A stretch of 64,000 nucleotides of DNA from a bacterium (GCA_024226315.1 JAAELT010000194.1:62001-126000); one strand, 5' to 3'. Counted from the first letter of the stretch, positions 1 to 10,023 are shown. The notes: generated from the letters alone by a model not told the origin. Numbers and translations: made by a program.

Positions 1-101
1 TCGCCCTCGCCGGCGAAAGCCATTGGCGGCGACCATAAGACGAGACCGCACAGGCCCAGGGCCGCGACGGCCAAACCCGGTTGAGAGATGTCCAGCTTCA
101 T
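1..101 (-). CDS. Secreted protein, N-terminal fragment cut by the window edge
   Basis: Reading starts at the ATG at 101 and runs off the left edge after 33 codons. A GAAGGAG ribosome site lies five bases upstream, which fixes the start. The peptide is a textbook type I signal sequence: a short n-region (MKLDISQPG), a hydrophobic core rich in Leu, Val and Ala, and an AFA/GE cleavage site near residue 30. The mature protein lies outside the window, so no function can be given. It points the same way as the secreted gene at 387-1859, but the terminator at 321-346 separates them, so it is probably a separate unit. Confidence 0.7.
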   Translation of the reverse strand, partial: MKLDISQPGLAVAALGLCGLVLWSPPMAFAGEG

Positions 102-312
102 CGTGTCTCCTTCATCACGGATGCACAGAGTTGGAAAGGCGCTTCGGCGAAGCGCAGGCCGCGAGGCCTCCTGAGTTGTCAGGCTGCTGAGTGCAAGAAA
201 CGAGACAGGTTGCCGCGTTTCCGGTCTGAGCTCGCCCCCGGATTCGAGGATGCGAGATGTTACCACAGCATGGGCGAGGCTTTCAAGGCCGGAGGGAAAG
301 CCTATGGGAGGG

Positions 313-346
313 AAAGCAAAAGCGGGTACGGCGAACCGTACCCGCT
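313..346 (-). terminator. Rho-independent terminator of the 387-1859 gene
   Basis: A perfect 11-bp stem (AGCGGGTACGG at 321-331, CCGTACCCGCT at 336-346) closes a four-base loop. Read on the minus strand, the stem is followed at once by TTTGCTTT. It lies 40 bases past the stop codon of the 387-1859 gene and is the clearest intrinsic terminator in the window. Confidence 0.85.
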
Positions 347-386
347 CTGCACCGATCCCGGAGGATCGGATTTGGTCAACCAGATC

Positions 387-1859
387 TTACGGCGCCGGGA
401 TCGGGCCGATGATCGGGTTGGCGCTGCTGCAAGCGCTGGTCAGCTGAGTAGCGGCAAAGCCGACGCTCAGAGTACCCGCCGCACCGCTCTCGGAATCGAG
501 CTCGGTGGTCACCCAGCTCTGCGCGATCTCACCGAAGATACCGTCGGTGGAGCAGGGCGTGGGGGAACCCGACGTGTCGCCGAGTGTGAAGTTCAGGTTG
601 AGGTAAAGCCAACCGAACTCATACGGCGGGGTGAGGTCACCCGCGCCAACCGCGTACCGACCTGTCTCCAGCGGGAAGCACTGGACACCCACGCCGGGGA
701 TGTCCCCCGGAGGCGGCGAGATACCACCACCACCCGGCTCACCCGGGATGTCGGTGCAGATCTCGGTAGCGTCTTCCTGTAGGTCGAACGCGACCACCTG
801 GGTCTCGTCGAGCGGCCACCACGGCGGCGTACCGGTAGTGGGCACGCAACCGTTGTTGAACGACTGGACGCTCACCTGGCACTTCGAGTCCCTCCAGACG
901 AGGAGGTCGGTACCACCGTCGAACAGCGCGTTCGGCTGGAAGTAACGCGTGGCCCAGGTCGAAGCCAGCGGCTCGCGCTGGTCGGTGGCCAGACCATCTA
1001 CGTAACGACCGTAGAAGGTGTACTCGCCGGCCGTGAACGGATCCATGGCATCAGCGGCCTCGATCGCCACCAGGTTGTCGCCGATGGCGCGACCGTCCTG
1101 GACGATGAACCAGTCACCCCAGAGCTGATTGACCTCGCTGGTGATACCAGAGCCGAAGTAGCCGGCCTGGTTCGGGAACAGCAGGTTACAGTCGGTGACG
1201 TTGTCGATCGTGATGTAGCCACGGGCGATCCAGTCGTTGGCGTCGGCACCGGTCTCGTCATGCACCTGACCGATGCAGGAGACCTGGTCGCAGGCGAGGC
1301 CACGGCCGGTGTGACCGCAACGGACACGATCGGCGAAGGAGTCCGTGAGCACCGGGTTGGTGCCCAGGGGCAGGTTGGTGTCACAGCCCGGGAACAAGGG
1401 GTTCAGCAGGTTGTCCGGCGAGGAGTCCCAAGCAGGGTTGGGACCGCCGCCAGGGCCAGCCGGGTTCGCGCCGTGCGGGCTGATGTCGTCATCCCCGTCA
1501 TTGGTCGCGTGGGCGGTGATCGGCAGATTGCCGTTGTTGAACACGTCAGCGAGACTTACCGTCTCGATGTCGTACCCGGTCAAGAAAATGTCGAAGTCGA
1601 TCGACGGCAACGACCAATCTCCCCACAGCACCACGTGGGCGACTGTCGGAGCGGCCGAAGCATTATTGACCGAGAAGAAGGTGTCGACGGACCTTGCCGA
1701 AGCCACCGGATCGTCCGCGGTCGCGGTCAGGCCGACCTCGAAGTACGGCAGCAACAGGGTCGCCGCCGGAACCGCGTCGATTGTGCATAGCTCAGCGAAC
1801 GACTGACCACCCAGGGCCAGCAGGCACACCAAAGCTACCAGTAGAACTGTTCTTCTCAT
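387..1859 (-). CDS. Secreted protein of unknown function, 490 aa
   Basis: The N-terminus is a cleavable signal peptide: MRRT, a Leu/Val-rich core, then QSFA/EL near residue 22. An AGGAG lies 11-12 bases before the ATG. The mature part is acidic and rich in Asp, Gly, Pro and Thr. It has scattered Cys that could form disulfides (for example PGCD, RVRCGH, ACDQVSC, VTDCNL) and a Gly/Pro linker near residues 375-390. No catalytic motif or named domain is recognisable. The gene is monocistronic: a long leader lies upstream (1860-2225) and a strong terminator downstream. Envelope or extracellular location is secure; any role is not. The sequence looks beta-rich, as a surface or adhesion protein would, but this is only an impression. 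Confidence 0.8.
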   Translation of the reverse strand: MRRTVLLVALVCLLALGGQSFAELCTIDAVPAATLLLPYFEVGLTATADDPVASARSVDTFFSVNNASAAPTVAHVVLWGDWSLPSIDFDIFLTGYDIETVSLADVFNNGNLPITAHATNDGDDDISPHGANPAGPGGGPNPAWDSSPDNLLNPLFPGCDTNLPLGTNPVLTDSFADRVRCGHTGRGLACDQVSCIGQVHDETGADANDWIARGYITIDNVTDCNLLFPNQAGYFGSGITSEVNQLWGDWFIVQDGRAIGDNLVAIEAADAMDPFTAGEYTFYGRYVDGLATDQREPLASTWATRYFQPNALFDGGTDLLVWRDSKCQVSVQSFNNGCVPTTGTPPWWPLDETQVVAFDLQEDATEICTDIPGEPGGGGISPPPGDIPGVGVQCFPLETGRYAVGAGDLTPPYEFGWLYLNLNFTLGDTSGSPTPCSTDGIFGEIAQSWVTTELDSESGAAGTLSVGFAATQLTSACSSANPIIGPIPAP

Positions 1860-2225
1860 GGATTATGTTCTCCTAATCCTCAAGTGAAGGTCTTGAACGC
1901 TGGACCCGATACCTCGTGGCATCTACATGCCTCGTGACATCGACTCAGGAATCTTGCAGGTCCTGGTCCTGAGCTTGGCTGTCGGCTATCACCCCCTGTT
2001 TAAAGCTTTGAGTCTCTGCAAGCCTCCGACGGACGGAGGCGTTGGTTCCGATTTTCGCTACCTGGAGGGACACCGCTACTCGAGCCAGGTCTTGATTCCA
2101 GGTTGTGATGGCATATCTCGGCCTCAATCGGTTTAGGAAAACATCGTAATTCAGCGTTTCCGCAACTGTCAAGGGGGCGGAAGCAGAATTATCGACGTTC
2201 GGCTCTGGGTCGGGCCGGAGAGCCC
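1860..2225. other. 366-bp intergenic leader with a stable hairpin
   Basis: No gene is visible between the stop of the VCBS protein (2226) and the start of the secreted protein (1859), both on the minus strand. It therefore holds the leader of the latter. A 7-bp perfect stem with a 5-nt loop (GCCTCCG 2022-2028, CGGAGGC 2034-2040) is the main structure. The minus-strand stretch matching 1977-2000 (AACAGGGGG, then GATAGCCGACAGCC) resembles part of the leader at 55715-55734. A weak inverted repeat at 2201-2224 (GGCTCT/AGAGCC) lies by the VCBS stop but lacks a U-tract. Base composition is more AT-rich here than in the genes. Confidence 0.5.
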
Positions 2226-3926
2226 TCAGGGGACGGACGGCGCGGAATCCGCGGACGGGGACCGATTCGTCCAAGCCCGGAGGCTGCCGCCCTGCGGGCA
2301 ACCGGGCTCGAAGCCGATGCCCGGCATGCCGCCACGCTCGCCCGCGAAGCCGACGATCAGCTCGTCCCGTCCGTCGCCGTCGAGATCGACCATCCGCAGA
2401 CCGTAGCCGCGGCATCCCTTGGTCTCCTCTGGCAGCTCCGGCGCGATCTCGCGGGTGAAGGAGCCCTGGCCGTCGGCCATGAACACCATGACCTCGGCGT
2501 TGCCGGTGGTGACCACGATGTCGCGCGAGCCGTCGCCGTCGAGATCGCCGGTCGCCACGCCATAGATGCCGCGCTTGTCCCGGGTCACGTACAGCGGCCG
2601 GCGCCGCCAGTCGAGATTATCCTCGGAGTAGTACACGTCGACGCCGGTGCGCCAGACTCCCGCCTCGCGGCCGACGTAGCCGATCACCAGATCGGATCGT
2701 TCGTCGTCGTCGAGACGGCCGGCAGCGACGGCTCGTAGGTAGGAGCCGGGCCGAGAGTCGGACAGCGCCTCGGTCTCCCAGCTGGCTCCCTCGCCCCCGA
2801 TGTTGAGGATGGACTTGACCGGAGAATTGCTGGCGGTGACGAAGTCCAGGCGGCCATCACCGTTGAAGTCACCCAACGCGAGGGTGTCGCCGAAAACCCT
2901 CGAGGGATAGCCCTTGGTGCGCCAGGACCCGTTGGCCTGGTTGATGAAGACGATGGGGCCGTTCGCGGTCTTGAGATCGGACTCGCCGACTTCCACCCCG
3001 GGAATGCCCTTGGGACCCTCGCCGAGGGCCATCAGGTCGATCCTGCCGTCGCCGTTCCAATCGACGTCCTCGATCGCGCGCGAGGAGAAGGTCGAGGCGT
3101 CGCCGCCCTGGCCGGGAATCTCGATGCCGATCCCCCGAGACCATTCCTGGAACCGCCCCTGGCCGTCGCCGACCAGGACCAGGAGACCCCTCAGATGAAT
3201 ACCGAAGGCCACATCCATGTGGCCGTCGCCGTTGAAGTCGGCGGCCGCGGCGTCGCCGTAGTCGTAGGGAAAGGACGGATACCGCGCCTGTCGCCAGCGT
3301 CCCCACCGCCCCTGGCCGTCGCCGAGGTAGATGTTGGGACGGGCGGGAAACGACTTGCGGCCGGCCCCGAACACGATATCCAGGTGCCCGTCGGCATTCA
3401 TGTCGGCGACGTCGAAGCCGTTGCGCCACTGCCCGCCGCGCGGCAGGCCGCGGTCGAAGGGCTCGAAACTCAGCCGGTCGGCGGATTCGATGTCGGCACG
3501 ATAGGTGGCGGCCACCGCTTTCTGCTCACGCTCCTTCTCGAGCCGCCGATTCTCGATCTCCTCGGCGCTCGGTGGTGGCGGCGAGGCATCCTCGGGGCGC
3601 TCGTAGATCTTGACCGAGAACGAGTCCTCGTCGTGATCGACGACGTCGTACTGGATACCGAAGCGGACCTGCACCCGGTCGTTCTCGCTGAGCCAGATCC
3701 AATCGCGGCCCTGGACTCCCTTGTCGAGCTCGTGGACGTAGTACTTCTTGCCGTCCTCGTCGACCAACCACTCGATCTCCGCCTTCACGCCGGAGGGTGT
3801 CTCGGCGGCGGTAGTCTCTGTCTGGTCGTCCGCGAATGCCATTCTGGCATCGGACGAGACGATCATTCCCGCCACCAGGGCGGCGAGGACGATCAAAAGG
3901 GTGAACCTGGGCGTTGTCCATGCCAT
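2226..3926 (-). CDS. Secreted FG-GAP/VCBS beta-propeller protein, 566 aa
   Basis: The start is placed at the internal ATG at 3926 (MAWTTPRF), which has GGAG eight bases upstream and begins a signal peptide ending near FADDQ. The N-terminal third is a small beta-like region followed by a charged coil (EEIENRRLEKEREQK). The rest carries about seven calcium-binding FG-GAP/VCBS repeats with Asp-rich loops, for example NADGHLDIVFG, NGDGHMDVAFG, NGDGRIDLMA, NGDGRLDFVTA, DGDGSRDIVV and DGDGRDELIVG. That is the number expected for a seven-bladed propeller. Such domains bind ligands or partners outside the cell and are rarely enzymes. It is downstream of the ABC permease at 4083-4859 on the same strand, 156 bases away, so co-transcription is possible but not shown. 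Confidence 0.85.
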   Translation of the reverse strand: MAWTTPRFTLLIVLAALVAGMIVSSDARMAFADDQTETTAAETPSGVKAEIEWLVDEDGKKYYVHELDKGVQGRDWIWLSENDRVQVRFGIQYDVVDHDEDSFSVKIYERPEDASPPPPSAEEIENRRLEKEREQKAVAATYRADIESADRLSFEPFDRGLPRGGQWRNGFDVADMNADGHLDIVFGAGRKSFPARPNIYLGDGQGRWGRWRQARYPSFPYDYGDAAAADFNGDGHMDVAFGIHLRGLLVLVGDGQGRFQEWSRGIGIEIPGQGGDASTFSSRAIEDVDWNGDGRIDLMALGEGPKGIPGVEVGESDLKTANGPIVFINQANGSWRTKGYPSRVFGDTLALGDFNGDGRLDFVTASNSPVKSILNIGGEGASWETEALSDSRPGSYLRAVAAGRLDDDERSDLVIGYVGREAGVWRTGVDVYYSEDNLDWRRRPLYVTRDKRGIYGVATGDLDGDGSRDIVVTTGNAEVMVFMADGQGSFTREIAPELPEETKGCRGYGLRMVDLDGDGRDELIVGFAGERGGMPGIGFEPGCPQGGSLRAWTNRSPSADSAPSVP

Positions 3927-4082
3927 AGCGCAGTCTCCATGAACCGGGAGGGGTCCCAAAAGCCGGTCGTCGACGGCGTGCCAGAGGCCTCGAAGCCACT
4001 AGGGCGGGGTACGCCAACCGAAGAGTTCTCGAACGGTACAGTCGACCAGCAAGAACGGTGCCCGGTCGAATCGGTGGGAATC

Positions 4083-4859
4083 TCAGACCTGGTCAACGAA
4101 GAACTGCTCCAAGCGACCGAAGAGCCAGAGACCCAGAAATAGTACCACAGCAGCCGTCAAAATCAGGCTCCCCGTGCCGTCGACCCAGGCCAACTCGCCG
4201 CCGAGGAGCGCCTGGCGGTAGAGGCCCACCAGCGGCGTCAAAGGATTGAGCGCCAGTACCGGCGCCGCACGTGCTGGGATCATGTTGAACGAATACACGA
4301 TCGGGGTGAGGTAGAACCAGCCCATCATCAGCATGCCAAGCACCTGCGCGGTGTCGCGAAAGAAGGTGTGGATCGCGCACGTCAGCAGACCGATGCCGAC
4401 GGTCAGGGCGAGCTGCAGCGGCAGAGCTACCAACAGCAGCGGCAGACTCTGCCAGCCGAGGTCGCCGAGCACCGCCAGGAGCACCACGAAGACGGTGGCG
4501 GCGATGCCCTCGTGGACCAGGGCGCTGGCCGCCGGGGCGAGCACCAGGGTCATGAGAGGCAGGCGAGCCTTCTTGATCACCGCAGCGTTGTCGACGATCG
4601 CCGTCGACGCCCGCGTGATCCCTTCGTTGATTGCCATCCACGGCAACAGGCCGCAGAACAGGAAGATACCGAAGTTGTCGGTCAGCTCGATCTCGAGGTT
4701 GAGCCGCAACCCCATGATCTTGGCAAACACGAAGGTGAACAGCAGAAGCTGCCAGACCGGCAATGCGAACGACCAGAAGAACCCGAGCACCGACCCGGCG
4801 TAGCGGGCCTGGAAGTCCCGCTTGATCAGCTCCTTGAGCAGGAAAGTACGGCCTTTCAT
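4083..4859 (-). CDS. ABC-2 type permease of a polysaccharide/teichoic acid exporter (Wzm/TagG family)
   Basis: At 258 residues with six predicted membrane segments it matches the Wzm/KpsM/TagG permease family in length and layout. The N-terminal amphipathic stretch (LLKELIKRDFQARYAGSVLG) and the following FFWSFALPVWQLLLF segment are typical. In this family the permease pairs with a separate ATPase (Wzt/KpsT/TagH) to move lipid-linked polysaccharide across the inner membrane. No ATPase gene lies on either side: downstream is the VCBS protein and upstream is the divergent XRE regulator. The partner must be encoded elsewhere or missing. The family call is confident; the substrate is unknown. Confidence 0.85.
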   Translation of the reverse strand: MKGRTFLLKELIKRDFQARYAGSVLGFFWSFALPVWQLLLFTFVFAKIMGLRLNLEIELTDNFGIFLFCGLLPWMAINEGITRASTAIVDNAAVIKKARLPLMTLVLAPAASALVHEGIAATVFVVLLAVLGDLGWQSLPLLLVALPLQLALTVGIGLLTCAIHTFFRDTAQVLGMLMMGWFYLTPIVYSFNMIPARAAPVLALNPLTPLVGLYRQALLGGELAWVDGTGSLILTAAVVLFLGLWLFGRLEQFFVDQV

Positions 4860-4969
4860 GAGATCTTGACTTTATCGCAATGCTCAAGTAGCATCTTTCG
4901 TCCCGGTCAGGTTCGTGAGGATACGCTCTGAATTCGGCCGCCACAAGCCTGCAAGGAGGCGCGAGCGCA

Positions 4970-5377
4970 ATGGTCTTCGTTCACAAGATTCGTCAGGTTC
5001 AACTCGTGGGCCCCAAGATCCGGCAGATGCGCAAGGAGCGTAAGCTGACGCAGACCGAGCTCGCCTCCCGCATCGGTATCCAGCAGTCCGATCTCTCGCG
5101 CATGGAGAAGGGCGAGTACCGGGTGAGCCTCGACACCCTGTTCAAGATCCTGGCGGTATTCAACGTCAGCATCAGCGAGTTCTTCGACGACGTCAACCGC
5201 GAGTCACTGACCCCGCGGGACGTGCAGGTGATGCGGGATCTCAAGCGCCTGCCCTCGGGCATACGGCGCGAGGTGGAAGAGTTCATCGCCTTCAAGCGCA
5301 ATCAGGGCAAGCTCGGCGCCGAGCCGGAAGGCGACGCCGAAGACGAGCACGAAGAGCGCAACTCCGGTTCTGCCTGA
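4970..5377 (+). CDS. XRE-family HTH transcriptional regulator, 135 aa
   Basis: A single helix-turn-helix of the Cro/CI (XRE, HTH_3) type spans about residues 16-70, with the usual pattern IRQMRKERKLTQTELASRIG, then SDLSRMEKGEYRVSLDTL. The short C-terminal tail (about residues 75-135) is charged, ends in an acidic segment, and has no ligand-binding domain, much like SinR-type regulators. AAGGAGG lies about a dozen bases before the ATG. It is divergent from the Wzm permease with a 110-bp shared promoter region, so control of that gene or of itself is a reasonable guess. No operator can be named. Confidence 0.85.
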   Translation: MVFVHKIRQVQLVGPKIRQMRKERKLTQTELASRIGIQQSDLSRMEKGEYRVSLDTLFKILAVFNVSISEFFDDVNRESLTPRDVQVMRDLKRLPSGIRREVEEFIAFKRNQGKLGAEPEGDAEDEHEERNSGSA

Positions 5378-5431
5378 CTCTGCGGTAGCTCTGGCTGATC
5401 GCCCCGAAGACCCGAACGGCCAGAAACCGAA

Positions 5432-6805
5432 TCAGCGGGCGGCTCTGAACTGCTCTTCCTGGAACCCTTCGAGCTCACGGCTCGCGCGCCTCACCCGGTG
5501 GACACGAGGCGGCGCGGGCATCTCGCCGGTTTCGAGTGCGGCGCGTAGGTCATCGCGCAGCGCCAGGAAATCCGGCATCTGGTCGCGCGGTATCGGTTCC
5601 ACCGGCTCGCTCTTCAAGCGCAGCGGATCGAGCCAGCGGCCGTTCTGCTTCACCCGGTAGTCCAGGTGCGGCCCGGTCGACAGACCGGTGGAACCGACGT
5701 AACCGACCAGATCGCCCTGGGCCACCCGCTTGCCGCGGCGAATTCCCTTGCCGTAGCCCGAGAGGTGGAGATACGAGGTCTCGTAGCCGTTGGTGTGCCG
5801 CACCTTCACCATCTTGCCTGCCCCACCGCTGCGGCCGGCGAAGGTCACGACGCCGCCGGCGGTGACCCGCACCGGCGTACCCGTCGGAGCCCCGTAGTCG
5901 ACCCCGTAATGCGGGCGGTGTACCTTCAGCACCGGATGAAACCGCCGGTTGCTGAAGCGGGACGTGACGCGGGTGAAAGGCAGCGGCGAGCGCAGGAACA
6001 TCTTCTGCAGCGGACGGCCGTCGCCGTCGTAGTAGCCACGATCGCCGAACCGGTAGGCCTCGAGCTGCCGGCCTCCGTTTTCGTAGACCAGCGCGAGGAT
6101 CTTGCCCAGGCCGGCGTACTCGCCGTCGAGATAGATCTCCTCGTAGACCACCTGGAAACGGTCGCCCTTGCGCAGGTCGCGATTGAAGTCGAGGTCCCAC
6201 TGCAGGACATTCGACATCTCGTAGGGCACCTGCTGCCGGCCGCCGGCCGCGACCACCGCGCTCACCAGAACGTCTTCGAGCACGCCCTCGATCCGCCGGA
6301 TCGTGACGTCGCGCGCGTACTCACGCATCGAGCTGGTCCAGCTCGAGCGGCCGCGTTTCAGATCTACCCAGCCCTCGCCACTGACCTCGAACTGCAGACT
6401 CGAAAGCTGAGAGGAGGAGTCGAAATAGGCGAGGCCGATCTCGCCCGAGCGTAGCTTGCGAACGTTCAGATGATCGCCGAGAGCCGTCGTGACGGCTCGT
6501 GCCTGGCGGCCGTCGAGGCCCAGGTCTTCGAGCACACCGCCCAGGGTCTGACCACGGTCAAGATGGATCGGTCGCGGGACCCGAGCCCGATCCAGGTCGA
6601 GCACCGGCTCACCCGGATGCGGCTTGGCCGCCAGCACGGCATCGTAGCGGGGCGTCTGCGCGACCGACAGTGGGCCGTTGATCCAGCCGTCGACTTTCCG
6701 GGTCCAGAACCCAATGAGAAGAGCAGCCGAGATCGGCAGGATCATCAGCAGCGAACGCCACCGGCTCGGAGGGAAGATCTCGCGGGTCCACATGAAGGCC
6801 GGCAT
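5432..6805 (-). CDS. M23-family (LytM/MepM-like) envelope protein with an altered zinc-site motif
   Basis: The protein has one N-terminal membrane anchor (LLMILPISAALLIGFW), a middle region resembling the OapA/MepM-type N-terminal domains (about 70-290), and a C-terminal peptidase_M23 domain (about 300-410). The first zinc motif is intact (HYGVDYGAP, HxxxD), and the flanking landmarks are present (GGVVTFAGRSGGAG, NGYETSYLHLSGY). The last motif, normally HxH (GPHLHY), reads GPHLDY here, so the second His, a zinc ligand in LytM, is Asp. It may be a variant hydrolase using Asp as ligand, or an inactive amidase activator like EnvC. It sits in the periplasm on the inner membrane and would act on peptidoglycan. 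No good ribosome site precedes the ATG at 6805; the ATG at 6793 is an alternative. Confidence 0.85.
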   Translation of the reverse strand: MPAFMWTREIFPPSRWRSLLMILPISAALLIGFWTRKVDGWINGPLSVAQTPRYDAVLAAKPHPGEPVLDLDRARVPRPIHLDRGQTLGGVLEDLGLDGRQARAVTTALGDHLNVRKLRSGEIGLAYFDSSSQLSSLQFEVSGEGWVDLKRGRSSWTSSMREYARDVTIRRIEGVLEDVLVSAVVAAGGRQQVPYEMSNVLQWDLDFNRDLRKGDRFQVVYEEIYLDGEYAGLGKILALVYENGGRQLEAYRFGDRGYYDGDGRPLQKMFLRSPLPFTRVTSRFSNRRFHPVLKVHRPHYGVDYGAPTGTPVRVTAGGVVTFAGRSGGAGKMVKVRHTNGYETSYLHLSGYGKGIRRGKRVAQGDLVGYVGSTGLSTGPHLDYRVKQNGRWLDPLRLKSEPVEPIPRDQMPDFLALRDDLRAALETGEMPAPPRVHRVRRASRELEGFQEEQFRAAR

Positions 6806-6931
6806 CTTAGCAGAGTTGAGCCCCTTGCCGCGTTCGCCACCCGCCAGACCGATCCCGGGGGTCCTGGGGAACGATCGGCCGTGACTTCAGCCAGGGGCGG
6901 CATCTTCGGATGTCGCCGCGTGGACTGCGTC

Positions 6932-7131
6932 CCGGAATCACGTCTTCAGGAATCGAGAGGTGACAGACGACGAAACATCACGTTTCGAGTCGGCAAGACG
7001 TGTTGTTCGTCTAGCGATCACGCGATAACGCATCGAAACGTGACGAACGTCCGAACATCACGTCTCAATCTTGCAAGACGTGATCTCCGGACGAACAACA
7101 CGTCTTGGCGGCGCAAGACGTGTTGTTCCGC
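6932..7131. repeat. Tandem array of five 40-bp imperfect palindromes
   Basis: Units start at 6932, 6972, 7012, 7052 and 7092; the ATCACG/AACACG core falls at 6937, 6977, 7017, 7057 and 7097, exactly 40 bp apart. Each unit is an inverted repeat. In unit 5 the arms AACAACACGTCTTG (7094-7107) and CAAGACGTGTTGTT (7114-7127) form a perfect 14-bp stem with a GCGGCG loop. In unit 4 ATCACGTCT pairs with AGACGTGAT. Loops vary while arms are kept, and some arm changes are compensated. The array fills most of a 445-bp gap (6806-7250) between the end of the atp operon and the start of the M23 gene. The flanks (6806-6931, 7132-7250) show nothing else firm. Confidence 0.85.
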
Positions 7132-7250
7132 CGCTGACCGCGCCTTCCATCGGCGTGACCGTGGCCGTGGCCGGAGCCGACTCGGAGGGCTCCCCAGATC
7201 CTGGCCGCGCCTCGGGAGAGCTGCTCCGTCGCCCACACGCTCCAAGCGGC

Positions 7251-7655
7251 TTACTGCTCCGGCGGAGCCAGCTCGACCTGGACCTGGGCCCGGCGGATCG
7301 CTTTCTGGCGGCGGTCGTAGACGTCGCCGCCACCTTCGAGCGACATGCCGCGGGCGTCGTCGAGGGCCTGGCGCGCTGCTTCGTGCTCGATCTCTTCCGA
7401 TGCGCGGGCCTGCTCGGTGAGCAGGGTGAGCTTGTTGTCCACCATCTGCGCGAAGCCGCCGTCGACGTAGAAGGCGTGCTTCTCGCCCTCGCTCTCGACC
7501 CGCAGGACGCCGATGCCCAGCCGGCACAGGAGGGCTGAGCGGTTCGGCATGATGCCGATCTCGCCGTCGTGCGCCGGAAAGGCGGCGAAGGTGGCGTCGC
7601 ACTCCAAGATTGCGTTCTCGGGGGTGACGACGCTGCAGTGGAACGTATCGGCCAT
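7251..7655 (-). CDS. atpC: ATP synthase F1 epsilon subunit
   Basis: Last gene of the ATP synthase operon, encoding the 134-residue epsilon subunit, which joins gamma and the c-ring in the rotor and can inhibit ATP hydrolysis. The N-terminal beta-sandwich is clear (FHCSVVTPENAILECDATFA, then PAHDGEIGIMPNRSALL), and the C-terminal helical hairpin follows from about residue 88. Length is normal. GGAAGGAC lies just before the ATG, and the gap to atpD is 19 bases. A weak inverted repeat downstream (GGAGCC/GGCTCC, 7173-7193) may end the transcript but has no U-tract. Beyond it lies the 40-bp palindrome array. Confidence 0.93.
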   Translation of the reverse strand: MADTFHCSVVTPENAILECDATFAAFPAHDGEIGIMPNRSALLCRLGIGVLRVESEGEKHAFYVDGGFAQMVDNKLTLLTEQARASEEIEHEAARQALDDARGMSLEGGGDVYDRRQKAIRRAQVQVELAPPEQ

Positions 7656-7674
7656 GGATTCGTCCTTCCCGCCC

Positions 7675-9147
<1,473 letters not shown>

Positions 9148-10023
9148 CTACTCGAGGGCGGCGGCGCCACCGATGATGTCGAGGAGCTCCATGGTGATGT
9201 GTGTCTGTCGCGCGCGGTTGTACTGCCGCGTGAGGGTGGTGATCATGTCGCTGGCCGCGTCGGTGGCCGCCTTCATCGCCACCATGCGCGCTACCTGCTC
9301 GGAGACCACGGCGTCGGTGAAGCACTGAAAGAGGCGCATGCGCACGCTCGCCGGCAGCAGCTCATCGAGCAGCGCCTGGGGCTCGGGCGAGTACTCGTAC
9401 TCGACCTTGCGCCCGCCGTCCTCCGCCTCGCCCTCGCTGGTCAGGGGCAACAGCTGGACCACGGTCGGCACTTGACGGCTGGAGGAGACGAACCTCATGT
9501 AGGCGACGTGCACGGCGCGGATCTCGCCGCGCTCGAACTTGCCGATCAGCTCGTTGGCCAGGGGCTCGATCTGGTCGAACCGGGGATCGTCGCCGAGATC
9601 GGTCATCTGGTGGGCCACCTCGCGCTTCAGGAAGCGGAAGTAGTTGCAGCCCTTCTTGCCCACCATGGTGACGTCGACCCCACGGTCCGCTCCGGAGGAG
9701 GCCTCGTCGTCGACATGCTCGATGGCGGTGCGCAGCACGTTGGCGTTGTAGCCGCCGCACAGTCCTCGGTTGGAGGTGATCACCATCAAGGCCGACTTCT
9801 CGACCTCCTCGTGGGTACGCATCAGGGGATGATCGGTCGAGCCCGCCGCGCGCGACAGGTCGCCGACCAGCTCGGCCAGCTTGTCGCTGTACGGTCTGCT
9901 GGCCACGGCGCGGCTGAACGCCGCCTGGAAGCGGGCGGTGGCGATGAGCTGCATGGTGCGCGTGATCTTGCGGACGTTGCGCACCGACTTGCGCCGCTTG
10001 ACCAGGACTCTGCGATTAGCCAT
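9148..10023 (-). CDS. atpG: ATP synthase F1 gamma subunit
   Basis: This 291-residue protein is the central stalk subunit whose rotation drives the binding changes in F1. The two conserved coiled-coil ends are visible: the N-terminal [20 protein letters not shown] and the C-terminal [16 protein letters not shown] with its following helix. The central Rossmann-like part includes [20 protein letters not shown]. The start overlaps the end of atpA by eight bases, which suggests translational coupling between alpha and gamma. Length is normal for the family. Confidence 0.96.
   Translation of the reverse strand: MANRRVLVKRRKSVRNVRKITRTMQLIATARFQAAFSRAVASRPYSDKLAELVGDLSRAAGSTDHPLMRTHEEVEKSALMVITSNRGLCGGYNANVLRTAIEHVDDEASSGADRGVDVTMVGKKGCNYFRFLKREVAHQMTDLGDDPRFDQIEPLANELIGKFERGEIRAVHVAYMRFVSSSRQVPTVVQLLPLTSEGEAEDGGRKVEYEYSPEPQALLDELLPASVRMRLFQCFTDAVVSEQVARMVAMKAATDAASDMITTLTRQYNRARQTHITMELLDIIGGAAALE

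Noticed and set aside
1960..2130. GEMM (c-di-GMP/cGAMP) riboswitch in the leader, from ACTCAAAGC and GATAGCCG on the minus strand
   Set aside because: The GGCAAACC block and GNRA loop of the consensus are missing. A covariance search (Rfam RF01051) would settle it.
6932..7131. Simple terminator of the atp operon
   Set aside because: One hairpin would do for a terminator. Five in exact register with no U-tracts point to something else, although a side effect on termination is possible.
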